A stretch of 51,865 nt of DNA from a virus, in the IMG/VR virus record IMGVR_UViG_3300034175_000023, positions 1 through 51,865 of that record; one strand, 5' to 3'. Both the position numbers and the translations under genes were made by a program. Below, one piece after another: positions 29,231 to 39,494 of the stretch (the first letter of the stretch is position 1; every line of letters begins with the position of its first letter). Under the pieces are notes generated by a model that did not search any database, had not been told where the DNA came from, and worked only from the letters and a program-made list of their open reading frames with translations.

Positions 29231-31183
29231 TTAGTTATTACTACGGGAGGTCTCAATCCAGTTAGCACCGTCGCTAATCAGGGTGATTGTATCCGTGAAG
29301 GTGGTAATGAAATCCCCTGCCATCCTCAGATTATTACCCTCAACAACAGTTAGGGGATCAGAGAATTGCATAGTCACTCTTCGGTCTGGCCATGAAGGAG
29401 TGATGGAAGTGATGTTGGTAGTTCCTGTTACGAAGAAGTATTCTCCATCCACAGGGAGGGTGAGAGTGGCATTTGAAACAATGGTCCTAGTAAGTCCAGT
29501 ACGATTACCCTGAATTCGTGTGAATACGTTCATAGCTTCAATCTGCCCAAGGGTGTTTCCTGTGACTAGGTTGTTTACCACCATGTTACGTGCTTCCGTA
29601 CCACCACCTCGAATCCCCCAGCCGGTATTGAGCGAAGAGTTGTTACCCATAATAACACTGTCGGTGACGTTATTAAAGATCATCCCTGACACAGCATTAC
29701 CAGTCATGACGTTAGTACCGAAAGTCATGAAGCTACTAGCAGTCTCGTTCTTATATCCCGACTGCGTATTGTCCTTGCCAATATTACCGGCAAATGCAGC
29801 AAAGGTGCAACTGTCCGTGGTAAATCCGTGTCCGACATTCCCTTGGGAAGTATTGCCAGTAACGGTTAAGTTAACACAGGAATCAAACCAGTATCCACTC
29901 AGCCCATTCCCGTAGCTTCCATTACCAGTCACAGTACAGGCATTGCACACACCAGTATTAGGACGAACAACAATCCCATGCTTAGAGGCCCCATAAATAT
30001 TGTTACCAGTGACGGTGAGTCGGGAGCCTCCTACGTGCAATCCATTATTACCGCCTCCGTAGCAGTTGTTGCCACTAAAGGTGAGATTGTCATGTTGAGC
30101 AGTGTAGGCAGTGATGTTATCTGCGTTAGGGTCGCCTTGGCCGTTGTTCCAACAAGTGTTGTTATTAATGGTTCCGTTATTAGCAGTTCCGATAATACCA
30201 ACTCCATGGGTTCCATTGTTCCAAGACATATTGTCATTGAAGGCGAACTCAGTAATCAGATTGTCAGCAGTGATTCCCGAAGTGGCATTGTTGTATGTGT
30301 AGTTGTTTTTACACATGATGCCAGTTAGCGTGGAACCCCCGAAATAGATTCCGCTAGAACCAGTATTGAATACCATACAATCCATAACACGGGAATTAGT
30401 AAGGCCAGTCCCACCACTAGCAATTCCATGCCCGCCAGTGTTGTTAGCCTTGTTACCGTCCAACTTCAACCCTCTAATCTCTGCGTCATCAGCACCATTA
30501 GCAAATCGAAGCATATGGTTATTGACACCATTAGCTAGCGTAAGCAAAGCGCCATCTGAATACAGCCTCGCTCCTGATGGAATGAATACGGTAGAACCGA
30601 TTCTATATTTCCAACCAAGCCCTTTAGGAATGAATACAGGCTTGCCAGTGGCAAGAGCCGCAGTAAGCGCAGTGTCGATGCTAACAAGAGCAGTTCCCGC
30701 AACCACATCGTTCTTCATTGCCGTAGTCATGAAGTCTTGAATGGTCACTCGTTCTTTAAGCTTCTCTTGCGCTTGAACAGTTACAGCGCCTGTACCAGTT
30801 TGCGTGAAGGTATCAACACCCGCTGGTCCTTGTGGGCCTGCTGGACCCTGTGCACCAGCCGCGCCGGGTGCTCCTGCGGCCCCTGCTGGTCCTGGGCTGC
30901 CTTGTGGTCCCGTAGTACCGGGGTCTCCTTTATCTCCTTTGAACAAGACCTGAATATTAATCAGGTCTAGTAGCCGCAATGGCTCTTGTTGACTAAGAGG
31001 GGCAGGGAGATTCAAGATTCGATTGCTATTCATATCAATAGCATTCTCCATCGAATTAGGTTCTCCGGTAGGATTCTGACGGTACAACACCTTATTCTGG
31101 AACTCCTCTTGAATCCTGTCAAAGTTGTTGTTAATCAGAGTGGTGTTATATTTACTCTGAATGTCATTAAGTGGAATCTTCAT
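29231..31183 (-). CDS. Tailspike with collagen-like segment and beta-helix
   Basis: The protein has 650 residues. The N-terminus (KVLYRQNPTGEPNSMENAID) matches that of the fibre at 1-2366, so both should attach at the same virion site. Residues of about 82-120 are Gly-x-y triplets (GDKGDPGTTGPQGSPGPAG and onward), a collagen-like trimeric stem. The remainder has many short repeats of the N-N-x-x-x-G/N type, as in right-handed parallel beta-helices that bind or cut polysaccharide. No obvious catalytic pair can be assigned. The start overlaps the previous stop (ATGA). Confidence 0.85.
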   Translation of the reverse strand: MKIPLNDIQSKYNTTLINNNFDRIQEEFQNKVLYRQNPTGEPNSMENAIDMNSNRILNLPAPLSQQEPLRLLDLINIQVLFKGDKGDPGTTGPQGSPGPAGAAGAPGAAGAQGPAGPQGPAGVDTFTQTGTGAVTVQAQEKLKERVTIQDFMTTAMKNDVVAGTALVSIDTALTAALATGKPVFIPKGLGWKYRIGSTVFIPSGARLYSDGALLTLANGVNNHMLRFANGADDAEIRGLKLDGNKANNTGGHGIASGGTGLTNSRVMDCMVFNTGSSGIYFGGSTLTGIMCKNNYTYNNATSGITADNLITEFAFNDNMSWNNGTHGVGIIGTANNGTINNNTCWNNGQGDPNADNITAYTAQHDNLTFSGNNCYGGGNNGLHVGGSRLTVTGNNIYGASKHGIVVRPNTGVCNACTVTGNGSYGNGLSGYWFDSCVNLTVTGNTSQGNVGHGFTTDSCTFAAFAGNIGKDNTQSGYKNETASSFMTFGTNVMTGNAVSGMIFNNVTDSVIMGNNSSLNTGWGIRGGGTEARNMVVNNLVTGNTLGQIEAMNVFTRIQGNRTGLTRTIVSNATLTLPVDGEYFFVTGTTNITSITPSWPDRRVTMQFSDPLTVVEGNNLRMAGDFITTFTDTITLISDGANWIETSRSNN

Positions 31184-31452
31184 TTCTTTCCTTTGAGGTG
31201 TGGTTTGTTCTTAGCTCTATTAGCCGACTTGGACATAACCTGAAGATTCTTAGTTGAGTTGTTAGCCGTATTCATATTCTTATGATCTACGTCTTTACCG
31301 TCCCCCTTGTGTACCTTCCCAGCCTTAGCCATCTTACTGCGTGCTGCATTACGCTGAGCACGTCTTGTCTTCTGTTCCTCCGAGGAGTTATACTTCCGCT
31401 GTCGAATCGAATCAGCGGTAGCTCCCTTCTTGAACTCTCCCTTTTTAGGCAT
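31180..31452 (-). CDS. Small basic HNH-like protein, 90 residues
   Basis: It is very basic and Lys-rich. It contains KDVDHKNMNTANNSTKNLQV, which resembles the core of HNH nucleases (Asp-His, Asn, Asn), but lacks the usual Cys pairs. Similar proteins occur among late genes of other podoviruses. It may be a nuclease or a DNA-binding virion component. The start and stop overlap the genes on both sides (TAATG and ATGA). Confidence 0.7.
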   Translation of the reverse strand: MPKKGEFKKGATADSIRQRKYNSSEEQKTRRAQRNAARSKMAKAGKVHKGDGKDVDHKNMNTANNSTKNLQVMSKSANRAKNKPHLKGKK

Positions 31453-31880
31453 TACGCACCCTTCTTAATAGTTTGCTCTACACGGCCAATCTCTCGGGTA
31501 ATCCGCTCTCTGTTCGTCTTATCAGATTCTTTAGAGAGTTCTGCCCTCAGGGTGTCAAGCTGTACCTGATCCCTGTTGGCTTGTCCTGCTTTATACTTGG
31601 CATTCACACTCGCCCACCCCTCACTTGGAACCACATCCACAGGCTTGCTAGGAGCGGCTACAGGGCTTCGTTTAGCCACTTGTGGGGGAGCGGCCCAAGA
31701 TCGCTCCCAAGGGCCTCCTGAGGCCTTCTGAGGGGCTTGTACAGGCTCTTCTTGTTTAGGAGTGGGAGCTGGTGCTTCATTCCAGCTCTTGGTCCATGGT
31801 TCACTTGTCTTGTCGCTGCCAGTTGCTTCGGTCGCCATATGCGCCTCCTGTGTATTTGTATCCGTCCACCACGTCTCCAA
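31452..31880 (-). CDS. Pro/Ala-rich virion-region protein, 142 residues
   Basis: Not recognised. The first two thirds are low-complexity Pro, Ala, Lys and Trp (repeats like PW-x-R/K-SW), probably disordered. The last third is a charged helix. It starts 80 bp inside the end of the 600-residue gene, in another frame, an unusually long overlap. It may be a small internal virion or assembly protein. Confidence 0.65.
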   Translation of the reverse strand: METWWTDTNTQEAHMATEATGSDKTSEPWTKSWNEAPAPTPKQEEPVQAPQKASGGPWERSWAAPPQVAKRSPVAAPSKPVDVVPSEGWASVNAKYKAGQANRDQVQLDTLRAELSKESDKTNRERITREIGRVEQTIKKGA

Positions 31881-33603
31881 CCTTAAGTTTCTTGGGGTCA
31901 GGGAAAACAGCAGGAAGAAGCAAATGCTTATTAGACTCCCAATATTTACCGTAATCTGTAGTTCCTTCCATATGCGCCCCCATGTGAACTAGGGTGTTAA
32001 GACCTGCTGCTGCCGCATCAAGACCACTGCGCGTAAAGCTGCTTCCAATTGTTTGGCTAGAGCCGGGCTTATCTTTGAAGGACACTTGGCTACCTGAGAA
32101 TACGATATCAACAGTGTCAATCATCTTCTGTTGTGGCTGTCCTCTGTTGCCACCATCACGTCCTACACTTCTCGTGATTGGCTCTTCTAGACGCTGCATG
32201 ATAGCCGTCTTCACAGATGGTTCATAAGACACTTGGAATACCTGCTTTGCATTCTGCATGGTAGGCATGTCCACTTTTCCCGAAGCTGCTAGTGTACCAA
32301 ACTCCGTAGAGCTATAGAAAGAGCTAAGTTCTTTAAGAGCAGCAGGGCTAATGCTTCCGTCCATCTTACTAGTCTGCCGCATCACCTCGTTGGTAGCGTT
32401 AATAGCCTCCTGAGTGGCTTTGGCCTTATCGGTCACCTTGCCATTATTAAGATTGCTAATAGCTCCTTTAAGACCCTTTAGCGCACCCTTCTCATCCGGG
32501 GTGCCGACAATAGGAGCAGCAGGGGTTGAGGTTCCTCCCAGACCTGCCTGTGCTAACCAAGAGATGATCTTAGGAGAGGCAGTGAGCTGAATGAGAGCAG
32601 GGTCTTTGAAGAGGTCTGTTCCCACGACAGCGGTTCGCAATGCGGGATCAGCTACAGCAGAAATCTTAGCTCGATACATAATAGAATCGAATTCAGCTTT
32701 CAGCCTAGAAGCCTCCCCTTCAACCTTGGCTTTAGGGTCCATCATCTTAACTGCATTAGCATGGATGTCATCAACCAGACGTTGCCAAGGGGCGGCCATC
32801 TCGGGATTAGCAGCAGCTACAGCTTGAAGCCCTTGCTTAATACGATTGGCATTGGCATCAATGAGCATAACCTTCTGTTCGAAAGGCATTGTGGTATTGC
32901 CCATCAGGTCTGTGACCTGTGAACCTAAAGCATCAAAGTTCTTATCTGCGATGGTTACCAATCCCTGCTTAGCATCTTCCTTCCTCTGGTAGTCCGTGAC
33001 CGATTGAACATGATTGGTCTGAGCACGCTGTTCTGCATTCTGAGCACGTTCTTGTTCGTCGCGTTTATAACCTGCTTCCGTTTCTTGTTTGAGGCGCTTG
33101 GCATAGTTGTAGGCATCCAAGGTTTTATCCTCAGCATCCTTTCCCATCCCCGAATAGAACACGTAGCCTTCATCGGAAGCATTCTTCTTAGCGCTTTCTC
33201 TAAGAGCAATGTCCCGATCTACTTGTTTCTGTGCCTCTCCCACTTCCGTACCGTCATACACTGCCTTCTTGGCCTCAACCAGTTCAGTCGCATATTCTGG
33301 ATAGGAAGCCAAGAGTTTAGTGTAGTTGGCACGAGAAGCTGTTCCCACTTGAGCAGCATTCCACTGACCGCTAGTTAGCGCATCAGTGTATACCTTCTCA
33401 TTATTGATGTATTCCCCCACAACTGCATTCCTACGTGCCGCAGCATCGTCCTTACTCTTATCCCTGAAAGCTTTACCAATAAGATCAACAGCTCGGTTAA
33501 GCCCATCAAAGTTCATAGGACCAGCAGTTTGTTGCTGAACAGGGGCAACTGTTTCTGCCCCTGCTGCCTGTGGCCCCGAAAGATTGACATTGAAATCAGC
33601 CAA
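31801..33603 (-). CDS. Internal virion protein, 600 residues
   Basis: The product is long, Ala- and Lys-rich and mainly helical, with Gln-rich N-terminal residues (VAPVQQQTAGPMNFDGLNRA). Its size and place beside the 1794-residue protein correspond to T7 gp15, one of the ejected core proteins that build the DNA channel through the cell envelope. There is no catalytic motif. Three bp separate it from the larger gene upstream. Confidence 0.75.
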   Translation of the reverse strand: MADFNVNLSGPQAAGAETVAPVQQQTAGPMNFDGLNRAVDLIGKAFRDKSKDDAAARRNAVVGEYINNEKVYTDALTSGQWNAAQVGTASRANYTKLLASYPEYATELVEAKKAVYDGTEVGEAQKQVDRDIALRESAKKNASDEGYVFYSGMGKDAEDKTLDAYNYAKRLKQETEAGYKRDEQERAQNAEQRAQTNHVQSVTDYQRKEDAKQGLVTIADKNFDALGSQVTDLMGNTTMPFEQKVMLIDANANRIKQGLQAVAAANPEMAAPWQRLVDDIHANAVKMMDPKAKVEGEASRLKAEFDSIMYRAKISAVADPALRTAVVGTDLFKDPALIQLTASPKIISWLAQAGLGGTSTPAAPIVGTPDEKGALKGLKGAISNLNNGKVTDKAKATQEAINATNEVMRQTSKMDGSISPAALKELSSFYSSTEFGTLAASGKVDMPTMQNAKQVFQVSYEPSVKTAIMQRLEEPITRSVGRDGGNRGQPQQKMIDTVDIVFSGSQVSFKDKPGSSQTIGSSFTRSGLDAAAAGLNTLVHMGAHMEGTTDYGKYWESNKHLLLPAVFPDPKKLKVGDVVDGYKYTGGAYGDRSNWQRQDK

Positions 33604-33605
33604 AA

Positions 33606-36600
33606 TTATTCCTCTTCTTTATTGTTTTCTCGAATCTGATTAACGCTTCTGTAACGTTCCATCATCTGGTTCTTTACATTGTCGCTGACAGGCATCTTGC
33701 GGATGTCATCTTCCATGCTCTTACGGCTTGGCATGGTAGTGTGCTTGAACATCATCTCCAACAGTGCTTGTTCTTTGCCTTCCAGATCACGTTTCCATTG
33801 TTGTTGAACAAGGTTACGATCATACGGTTCGTCAAAGGTACGCATAAGCATGCTGGTAACTTTCTGGATGTGTTCCACATCTGGATTGTCTTTCCCCAGC
33901 TCTTGCTTGTAATAAGAGACAATGTCACGATACTTACGCATCACTTCCTCGTCATGCTGTTTCTTAGCAGCGGTGCGGCTCTTGCTAATCTCATAGAGTT
34001 CCTTGGTGCTCTTAGTACCAAAGCCCAAGAAGGCGGCTGCAATCTCAGGAGTGGTAACACTAGAATCCACTGTAACCCCTTGACCGTCCATCTTCTTACG
34101 AGTTTCAAGCATGATTAGTGCATTGTCAGCAGCAGTCCATCCAGAGGTAATCTTGGCTACATCATTCAAGACCGTACCGAACTCTGTTGGATTGTTAGGA
34201 TCAATCTCATCAATCACATTGAAATAGCGCCCCATGGTTTTCATGGCCGTGGGGATACGACCGTTTCTCCGACTGTTATTGGTCCCATCCACTGCGAACA
34301 ACTGACCAGCAGGAGAAGCAGCAACCATGCCCATGAAACCATCATCAAGGAGCGCCGTGTACATTCTCGCCCATCCATCCATAGCATTAGGAGCCAAAGC
34401 ACTAAAGTCAATACGAGTTTCTTCATCGCTGTCGTCCAAATCGTTGATTGCTTTATTAAGTGCCCATGCTTCCATTCCGTCTACAAACATCTCACGATGT
34501 TCTGGATCATCAGGAAGAATGTCACCTCCGTCAGCACCCGCAGCAGTCATCATAGAAGACACAACACCTACAGGGGCACCCCACATCAGCATATCCCAGC
34601 CCATCAAACGCATACGTACACTCAAAGGGAGCTTGCGATTGGTAGCTTGAAGAATAGCCTTGTGTGGCATCTGCAAGAACTGAACAGCCATTGCCATGGT
34701 TGATTGCGTGTAAGTGAGTTCTCCAGCTTTATTCAAGTCATAGCTGAGTGCACGAGCTTCGGTGTATGCAAGGTCACGATTGGTTTTATTCATAAGGTCA
34801 ATACCCTTGCGAGTATATTTCTCATGGACAGCAGCCAAGTGTCCCATCATATTAACCTTCTCACCAATATCAAAGCCGATAGTTTGTGGAACAGACATCA
34901 CACTACCAGCCGCTCGTTTAACTCCCGAAGAACTATCCGCCATAGACAATCCAAGTCCACGAACCAAGCTGTTACGGTCAACACCAGCAACCATTCCGCT
35001 GTCGGTTACAAACTTATGGAAGTCTTTAGCAGCCTTGCTTGGCTGACCAATACCCGCACTCACTTGCAAATAACCAGACATACGAGAAGCCCAGCCGCCA
35101 TTCAGAACACCTTTAGGGTTGTAAGCAACCATGCGGCCTGCTTGGTGGCTCTGCACAATCCATTGACGAATTGGATTAGACATCGCAATGTATGCTTGGA
35201 ATACAGTGGCCTTGCCCACGTTAGTAGGAGCAAGATCACCTACAGCACGAGCAGCACGCTCTCCGGTAGACAGATGGAACTTACCAAGCGTGTCAGCAAT
35301 AACATTCATACCTGCCTTGAATGCCTCATCTGCCATGTTGATATAGCCATTCTCTAAGAACTCGATGTATCCGTAAGTGGTACGAGCATCAGCTACTTGG
35401 CTGCTAGTATGACTTACGTGGTCAACAATCTCAGAAATGTTCTTAGGATAGTCTTTACCACCCATACCGTTAGGAGGAAGCATATCTCCATATTGCTCCA
35501 TGAAGCGCTTCTTGGCTGTCTCCAACACAGGACGGCTAACAGAACGGCCAGCAAGGCTCTTAGCAGCCCTCACAGCACTTTCCATAGGATTTTCTACAAA
35601 GCTACCACCACCAAGCTGATTAACACCTGTAGCCTCTGTAAGGGGTTTCCCACGACGTCTCTGGGCAATACGACCACTGGCTTCATTCAAATCCCAATAG
35701 CCATCTCCATCCTTCTTAAATCCTCTAGTGTCTTCACGAATCTCATGACGAATACCAGATGCTTGGGTTTGACTCTTAACGAACATATCTGCGTCTGCGG
35801 TATTGCCAGCCACTGCTACAGTCTTACGAGTAACCTTGCCACTCGCATCTGTATGTAGTTCGTCAATGAACTTAGGAGCTTTGTAATTAACCGTGTAGTA
35901 GCCTTCACGATAGTTGAGAACAGCATCCGTATCCCTAACCTTACGAAGATATTCCGTAGGGGTGTTACGAACAATCATGTGTTCAACCATAGTGCCATTG
36001 ATGTCAACCGGTCTACGAAGAACAGCATAGCTGCCTCCTTTGTTGTAGAGGTCATCCATCTCAGATTTAGTCAGGACAGCAACATCATCAATCGCAGGGT
36101 CATAAACCTTTCCGATATTCTGATTCTTGCTTACGTTACGGCCAAACATCTTAGTCCCATTAGCCTCCAACACTTGGAACCCTTGAGAATTCAGAGTGCG
36201 AACCAAGTCATAGTTTTCCAGATAGTAGTGACCATCCCAGATGTCATTCCACTTCTTCAAGCTCTGAATCTCTTGAGGATTGAATCCACGAGCGGCCAGT
36301 TGTAAAGGATCATGCTTCATTCCTTTTACGTTTGCCTCAACAATGTATTCATTCAGCTTGGTCATTCTTTCACTGCCAAAGGAAGCAAACTCAGTACGCA
36401 GTTCCTTAATAGGCTTGAGAAGAACGTTCTCAAAATTAATAGCTTGGTCTGTAGCAGTAGAGGCGCTGCCTGTCAGAGTAGGGTGTAGCATGCTACCCGG
36501 ATCAAAAAGATTACCGGACATACTTCCGTACTTCTCACTGGTCAGTTGTCCAATACGATCTACAAAGTTTCTCTTGACACTGAGAGGATTCCATTCTTCA

Positions 36601-38990
36601 ACCTGACCGTCTGTGATAGCATGGTTAGTCTTAACCTTGACAATGTAGTCCCCAGGCTCAGACACACCATATTCTTTAAACCCTTTAGCGAGTTCCTCAT
36701 CAACCTCAAAAGAGTTATAGGGAGCCTTTACACTGGTTCCGGAATCATCAAAAGCTTTAGTAAGCTTAGAATGGCCTTCTGGAATGTCAACATAATGTAC
36801 TGCACTTCCTGATTTCTCAGCATACTCTTTAGCATATTTAAAGTCAGGAGAAACAAATCTTGCACCATCGGGCTTTGCACCACCATGGTACATTCTCACA
36901 AATCCTGGAGCAGGTCCATCATTGTAAGGAACGTAGTCCAATCCTTTCTTCTTCATAATGACAATCTCATCATCACGAATGCCATAGCCTCGGAGGGCAT
37001 ATTTAGCCTGCTCTCGTGCCGCTGTTGCATTATCAAAAGAACCTCCAGCCGTAGAATAGTGAGCATCAATAGCAATATGATCCCCATTCACTCGGAACGT
37101 GGTCATAGAATCGTTAATCTCTAATCCTGTGGCATTACGAAAATCCCTCTTCGTATTAGCAACTGTCTGCTCAAACTCTTGGGCCGTATATCGAGTGGCC
37201 CCAGTATTTTGCAAAGCCTCAACCACTTCCTGATTAACTTTGTTAAGAACATTTCCGCTTTCCGCACCAACCTGCGGATAGATGTTATTAGCCAGTGCTT
37301 GTTCCCGATTCATCCCGGTGAGGGCTTCTGCCACTTCATCCGATCCCGACAAGATAGCCTGATGCATAGAACGGGCCTGAGCAGGATTCACCTGTTCCAC
37401 AATGCTGTAAGGGGAAGCAGGATGCTCCCTACGTACAACAGAGTTAAGCTTGATACGCTCAAGGGATTCAGCAATTGGATTCTTCAACCCCGGAGAGGCA
37501 ACAGCACCTTTCTTAAGATTTTCAATCTGCTTGTCCAACACGTCCAGTCTTTGGCTTACAGTAGCTGAAGTACGGTTAACACTAATTTGCTGAGTAATAT
37601 GACCAACCCTACCCTCGAACTCCACAACTTGATCTTGGATTTGTCGGCTGGCTTCTTTTTTAGCATCCTGATATTTCAACTTCTTAGAAGCCTGTAGTTC
37701 TTTAGCCAAGGCGTTAATAGCTGCCTCGCTAGAGTCTGGCCTATTAGCATTGAGCGCTTTAAGCTCATCACTCATAGATGCCACATCTCCCTTACCAGCT
37801 AAATTACCTGCATCCCCTAATAGGCTAGCCCTCTCTGCTTCCAGCTTTGAAATCTGTTTTTGTACATTAGCTGCTTCCTTAGAAGGCATTGGGGATTTAG
37901 CGCTACGGCTGATAATCTCGTCGAGAGCATCCTTACCTGCTGCTGGTGCCTTAGCAGACGCAGGGGCATCATATCCAAGACGAAGCATTTCAGATTGCTT
38001 AGCGCTCTGTGTAGCATTAGCAAATTCGGCTGCCTTAAGACCACCACCAATACCGATCTTGGCTGCTCGGATTTCACTACCAACCCAGAAAGCATCCAAG
38101 ACAGTCATCATATTTTCTGTCCAGATTTGCCCATTGCTGTGTTGTGGCTGATCCAAGATGTTCACTGCTGTCGAATACTGAGCGTAGTAATTCTCGTTAT
38201 GGAACACACTGGCGCTGTCTTTAATACCGCCAAGCAGGCTCTTAGTATATTCAGCTCTCTTCTCAGGAGGAATAGACAACAGCTTTGCCTGAAGGTCTGC
38301 CTTGGTCGATCCCGGCAGTAGGAAGTTTTTAATCCAAGAACCCAAGCCTGTAGGAGTACCTGCCTTCTCATTAACACTCTTAGCGACATTAGCCGCAATA
38401 GCATTACGTCCGAAGGGCAGTACCTCCGCAGCAGCCATATCTCCAATCAAACCTGCATTAGCACTAGGAAGAGTGGCCATGAAGCCATTCATCAGCTTCT
38501 GACGATTCTCACGCTCCTCTTGCATCTCTCCCATTACATCCGCAGTGCTAATACGAGCGGCTTCCCCCCGGAAGTCTTCCCCTTTATTATCAGCAGCAAG
38601 GGCTTGGGATTGGAGAACAACGGCTGGTTCGGCTTTGAAATCCGTAGTCTGTACGAAGTTCATCAGCTTACGCTTTTGGTCCAAGGGGATGTTCTGGTCC
38701 CCAAGGATTCCAATTACGTGTTTCATACTGCCTGATTTATTGCGATCTGCAATTGCTTGCATTGCTTGTTGATGCGTTACATCCTGTCCTTCACTAGCTT
38801 CCTGCATCATCAGGCGGTATCTTTCTACCATTTCCTCTGGCTCACTCGTCAAGATGGCAGTGGTGGCAGCTCTGTTGCGAACGGAATTAGGAGGGAAGCC
38901 AGAGGTAGGAGCAGGACGAACCTCCACCATATTCTCTAGGGACTCAACAGGTTCCATAGTTGTCCCAAAGCTTTCTTCAAGAATGTCCAT
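33606..38990 (-). CDS. Giant internal virion (ejection) protein, 1794 residues
   Basis: By position and size this matches T7 gp16, the largest core protein, which is injected with the DNA. Much of it is Ala/Glu/Lys-rich helix. Near residues 690-780 there is a distinct alpha/beta part: FVRMYHGG (Arg near 698), then FVSPDFKYAKEYAEKSG and a SFEVDEEL segment. This resembles the R-...-ST-...-E order of ADP-ribosyltransferase folds that occur in other injected phage proteins. The T7-type lytic transglycosylase is not evident. If the ART-like part is active, it could modify host targets at the moment of entry. Confidence 0.8.
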   Translation of the reverse strand: MDILEESFGTTMEPVESLENMVEVRPAPTSGFPPNSVRNRAATTAILTSEPEEMVERYRLMMQEASEGQDVTHQQAMQAIADRNKSGSMKHVIGILGDQNIPLDQKRKLMNFVQTTDFKAEPAVVLQSQALAADNKGEDFRGEAARISTADVMGEMQEERENRQKLMNGFMATLPSANAGLIGDMAAAEVLPFGRNAIAANVAKSVNEKAGTPTGLGSWIKNFLLPGSTKADLQAKLLSIPPEKRAEYTKSLLGGIKDSASVFHNENYYAQYSTAVNILDQPQHSNGQIWTENMMTVLDAFWVGSEIRAAKIGIGGGLKAAEFANATQSAKQSEMLRLGYDAPASAKAPAAGKDALDEIISRSAKSPMPSKEAANVQKQISKLEAERASLLGDAGNLAGKGDVASMSDELKALNANRPDSSEAAINALAKELQASKKLKYQDAKKEASRQIQDQVVEFEGRVGHITQQISVNRTSATVSQRLDVLDKQIENLKKGAVASPGLKNPIAESLERIKLNSVVRREHPASPYSIVEQVNPAQARSMHQAILSGSDEVAEALTGMNREQALANNIYPQVGAESGNVLNKVNQEVVEALQNTGATRYTAQEFEQTVANTKRDFRNATGLEINDSMTTFRVNGDHIAIDAHYSTAGGSFDNATAAREQAKYALRGYGIRDDEIVIMKKKGLDYVPYNDGPAPGFVRMYHGGAKPDGARFVSPDFKYAKEYAEKSGSAVHYVDIPEGHSKLTKAFDDSGTSVKAPYNSFEVDEELAKGFKEYGVSEPGDYIVKVKTNHAITDGQVEEWNPLSVKRNFVDRIGQLTSEKYGSMSGNLFDPGSMLHPTLTGSASTATDQAINFENVLLKPIKELRTEFASFGSERMTKLNEYIVEANVKGMKHDPLQLAARGFNPQEIQSLKKWNDIWDGHYYLENYDLVRTLNSQGFQVLEANGTKMFGRNVSKNQNIGKVYDPAIDDVAVLTKSEMDDLYNKGGSYAVLRRPVDINGTMVEHMIVRNTPTEYLRKVRDTDAVLNYREGYYTVNYKAPKFIDELHTDASGKVTRKTVAVAGNTADADMFVKSQTQASGIRHEIREDTRGFKKDGDGYWDLNEASGRIAQRRRGKPLTEATGVNQLGGGSFVENPMESAVRAAKSLAGRSVSRPVLETAKKRFMEQYGDMLPPNGMGGKDYPKNISEIVDHVSHTSSQVADARTTYGYIEFLENGYINMADEAFKAGMNVIADTLGKFHLSTGERAARAVGDLAPTNVGKATVFQAYIAMSNPIRQWIVQSHQAGRMVAYNPKGVLNGGWASRMSGYLQVSAGIGQPSKAAKDFHKFVTDSGMVAGVDRNSLVRGLGLSMADSSSGVKRAAGSVMSVPQTIGFDIGEKVNMMGHLAAVHEKYTRKGIDLMNKTNRDLAYTEARALSYDLNKAGELTYTQSTMAMAVQFLQMPHKAILQATNRKLPLSVRMRLMGWDMLMWGAPVGVVSSMMTAAGADGGDILPDDPEHREMFVDGMEAWALNKAINDLDDSDEETRIDFSALAPNAMDGWARMYTALLDDGFMGMVAASPAGQLFAVDGTNNSRRNGRIPTAMKTMGRYFNVIDEIDPNNPTEFGTVLNDVAKITSGWTAADNALIMLETRKKMDGQGVTVDSSVTTPEIAAAFLGFGTKSTKELYEISKSRTAAKKQHDEEVMRKYRDIVSYYKQELGKDNPDVEHIQKVTSMLMRTFDEPYDRNLVQQQWKRDLEGKEQALLEMMFKHTTMPSRKSMEDDIRKMPVSDNVKNQMMERYRSVNQIRENNKEEE

Positions 38991-39005
38991 GTGTTTCCTT
39001 TTATG

Positions 39006-39494
39006 TTATTTACCACCACCAGAGCCAGCAGCGGACCCCATGCTACTAAAGATGTTACTGGCTAGCGTAAAGCCACCAGACACGCCCTGAGCATGAGACA
39101 ATGCTTTCTGTGCAGCGAAGTTGTAATCCGCAGCGTTTTGCATGTTCTGGCTCATACGTCCAGCACCTGCAATCTGTCCTAGATTAAATCCAATGTTAGC
39201 TCCTAGCTGTGTAGCCAAACCTGCCACTGCACCCGACTCTCCCGAACTACTCTCTACACCGTTGTTCTCTGCCTGTTGCATCAACCTACCACGCATTATG
39301 CGTTCTTCTCTGGCCTGTCTACGGCGTTCCTGTGCCGCCTTCTGAGCATTAAGGGCTTGATCCTCTGCTCTCGCCTGTCTAGCCTCATTAGCGGCCGAAG
39401 CATAAGCCTTGTCAGCCTTCTTTCGCCCCCTCTCGCTTGAGACATAGGAAGCTACGGCACCGACAGCAGCAATGATTGCGCTTGCAATACCCAT
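39006..39494 (-). CDS. Small internal virion protein (T7 gp14-like), 162 residues
   Basis: The N-terminus is a hydrophobic helix (MGIASAIIAAVGAVASYV). A long Ala/Gln/Arg-rich helix follows, then a Gly-rich, weakly hydrophobic C-terminal half. The layout is that of T7 gp14, the ejected protein placed in the outer membrane. Its position between tail-tube genes and the giant core protein supports this. Confidence 0.75.
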   Translation of the reverse strand: MGIASAIIAAVGAVASYVSSERGRKKADKAYASAANEARQARAEDQALNAQKAAQERRRQAREERIMRGRLMQQAENNGVESSSGESGAVAGLATQLGANIGFNLGQIAGAGRMSQNMQNAADYNFAAQKALSHAQGVSGGFTLASNIFSSMGSAAGSGGGK

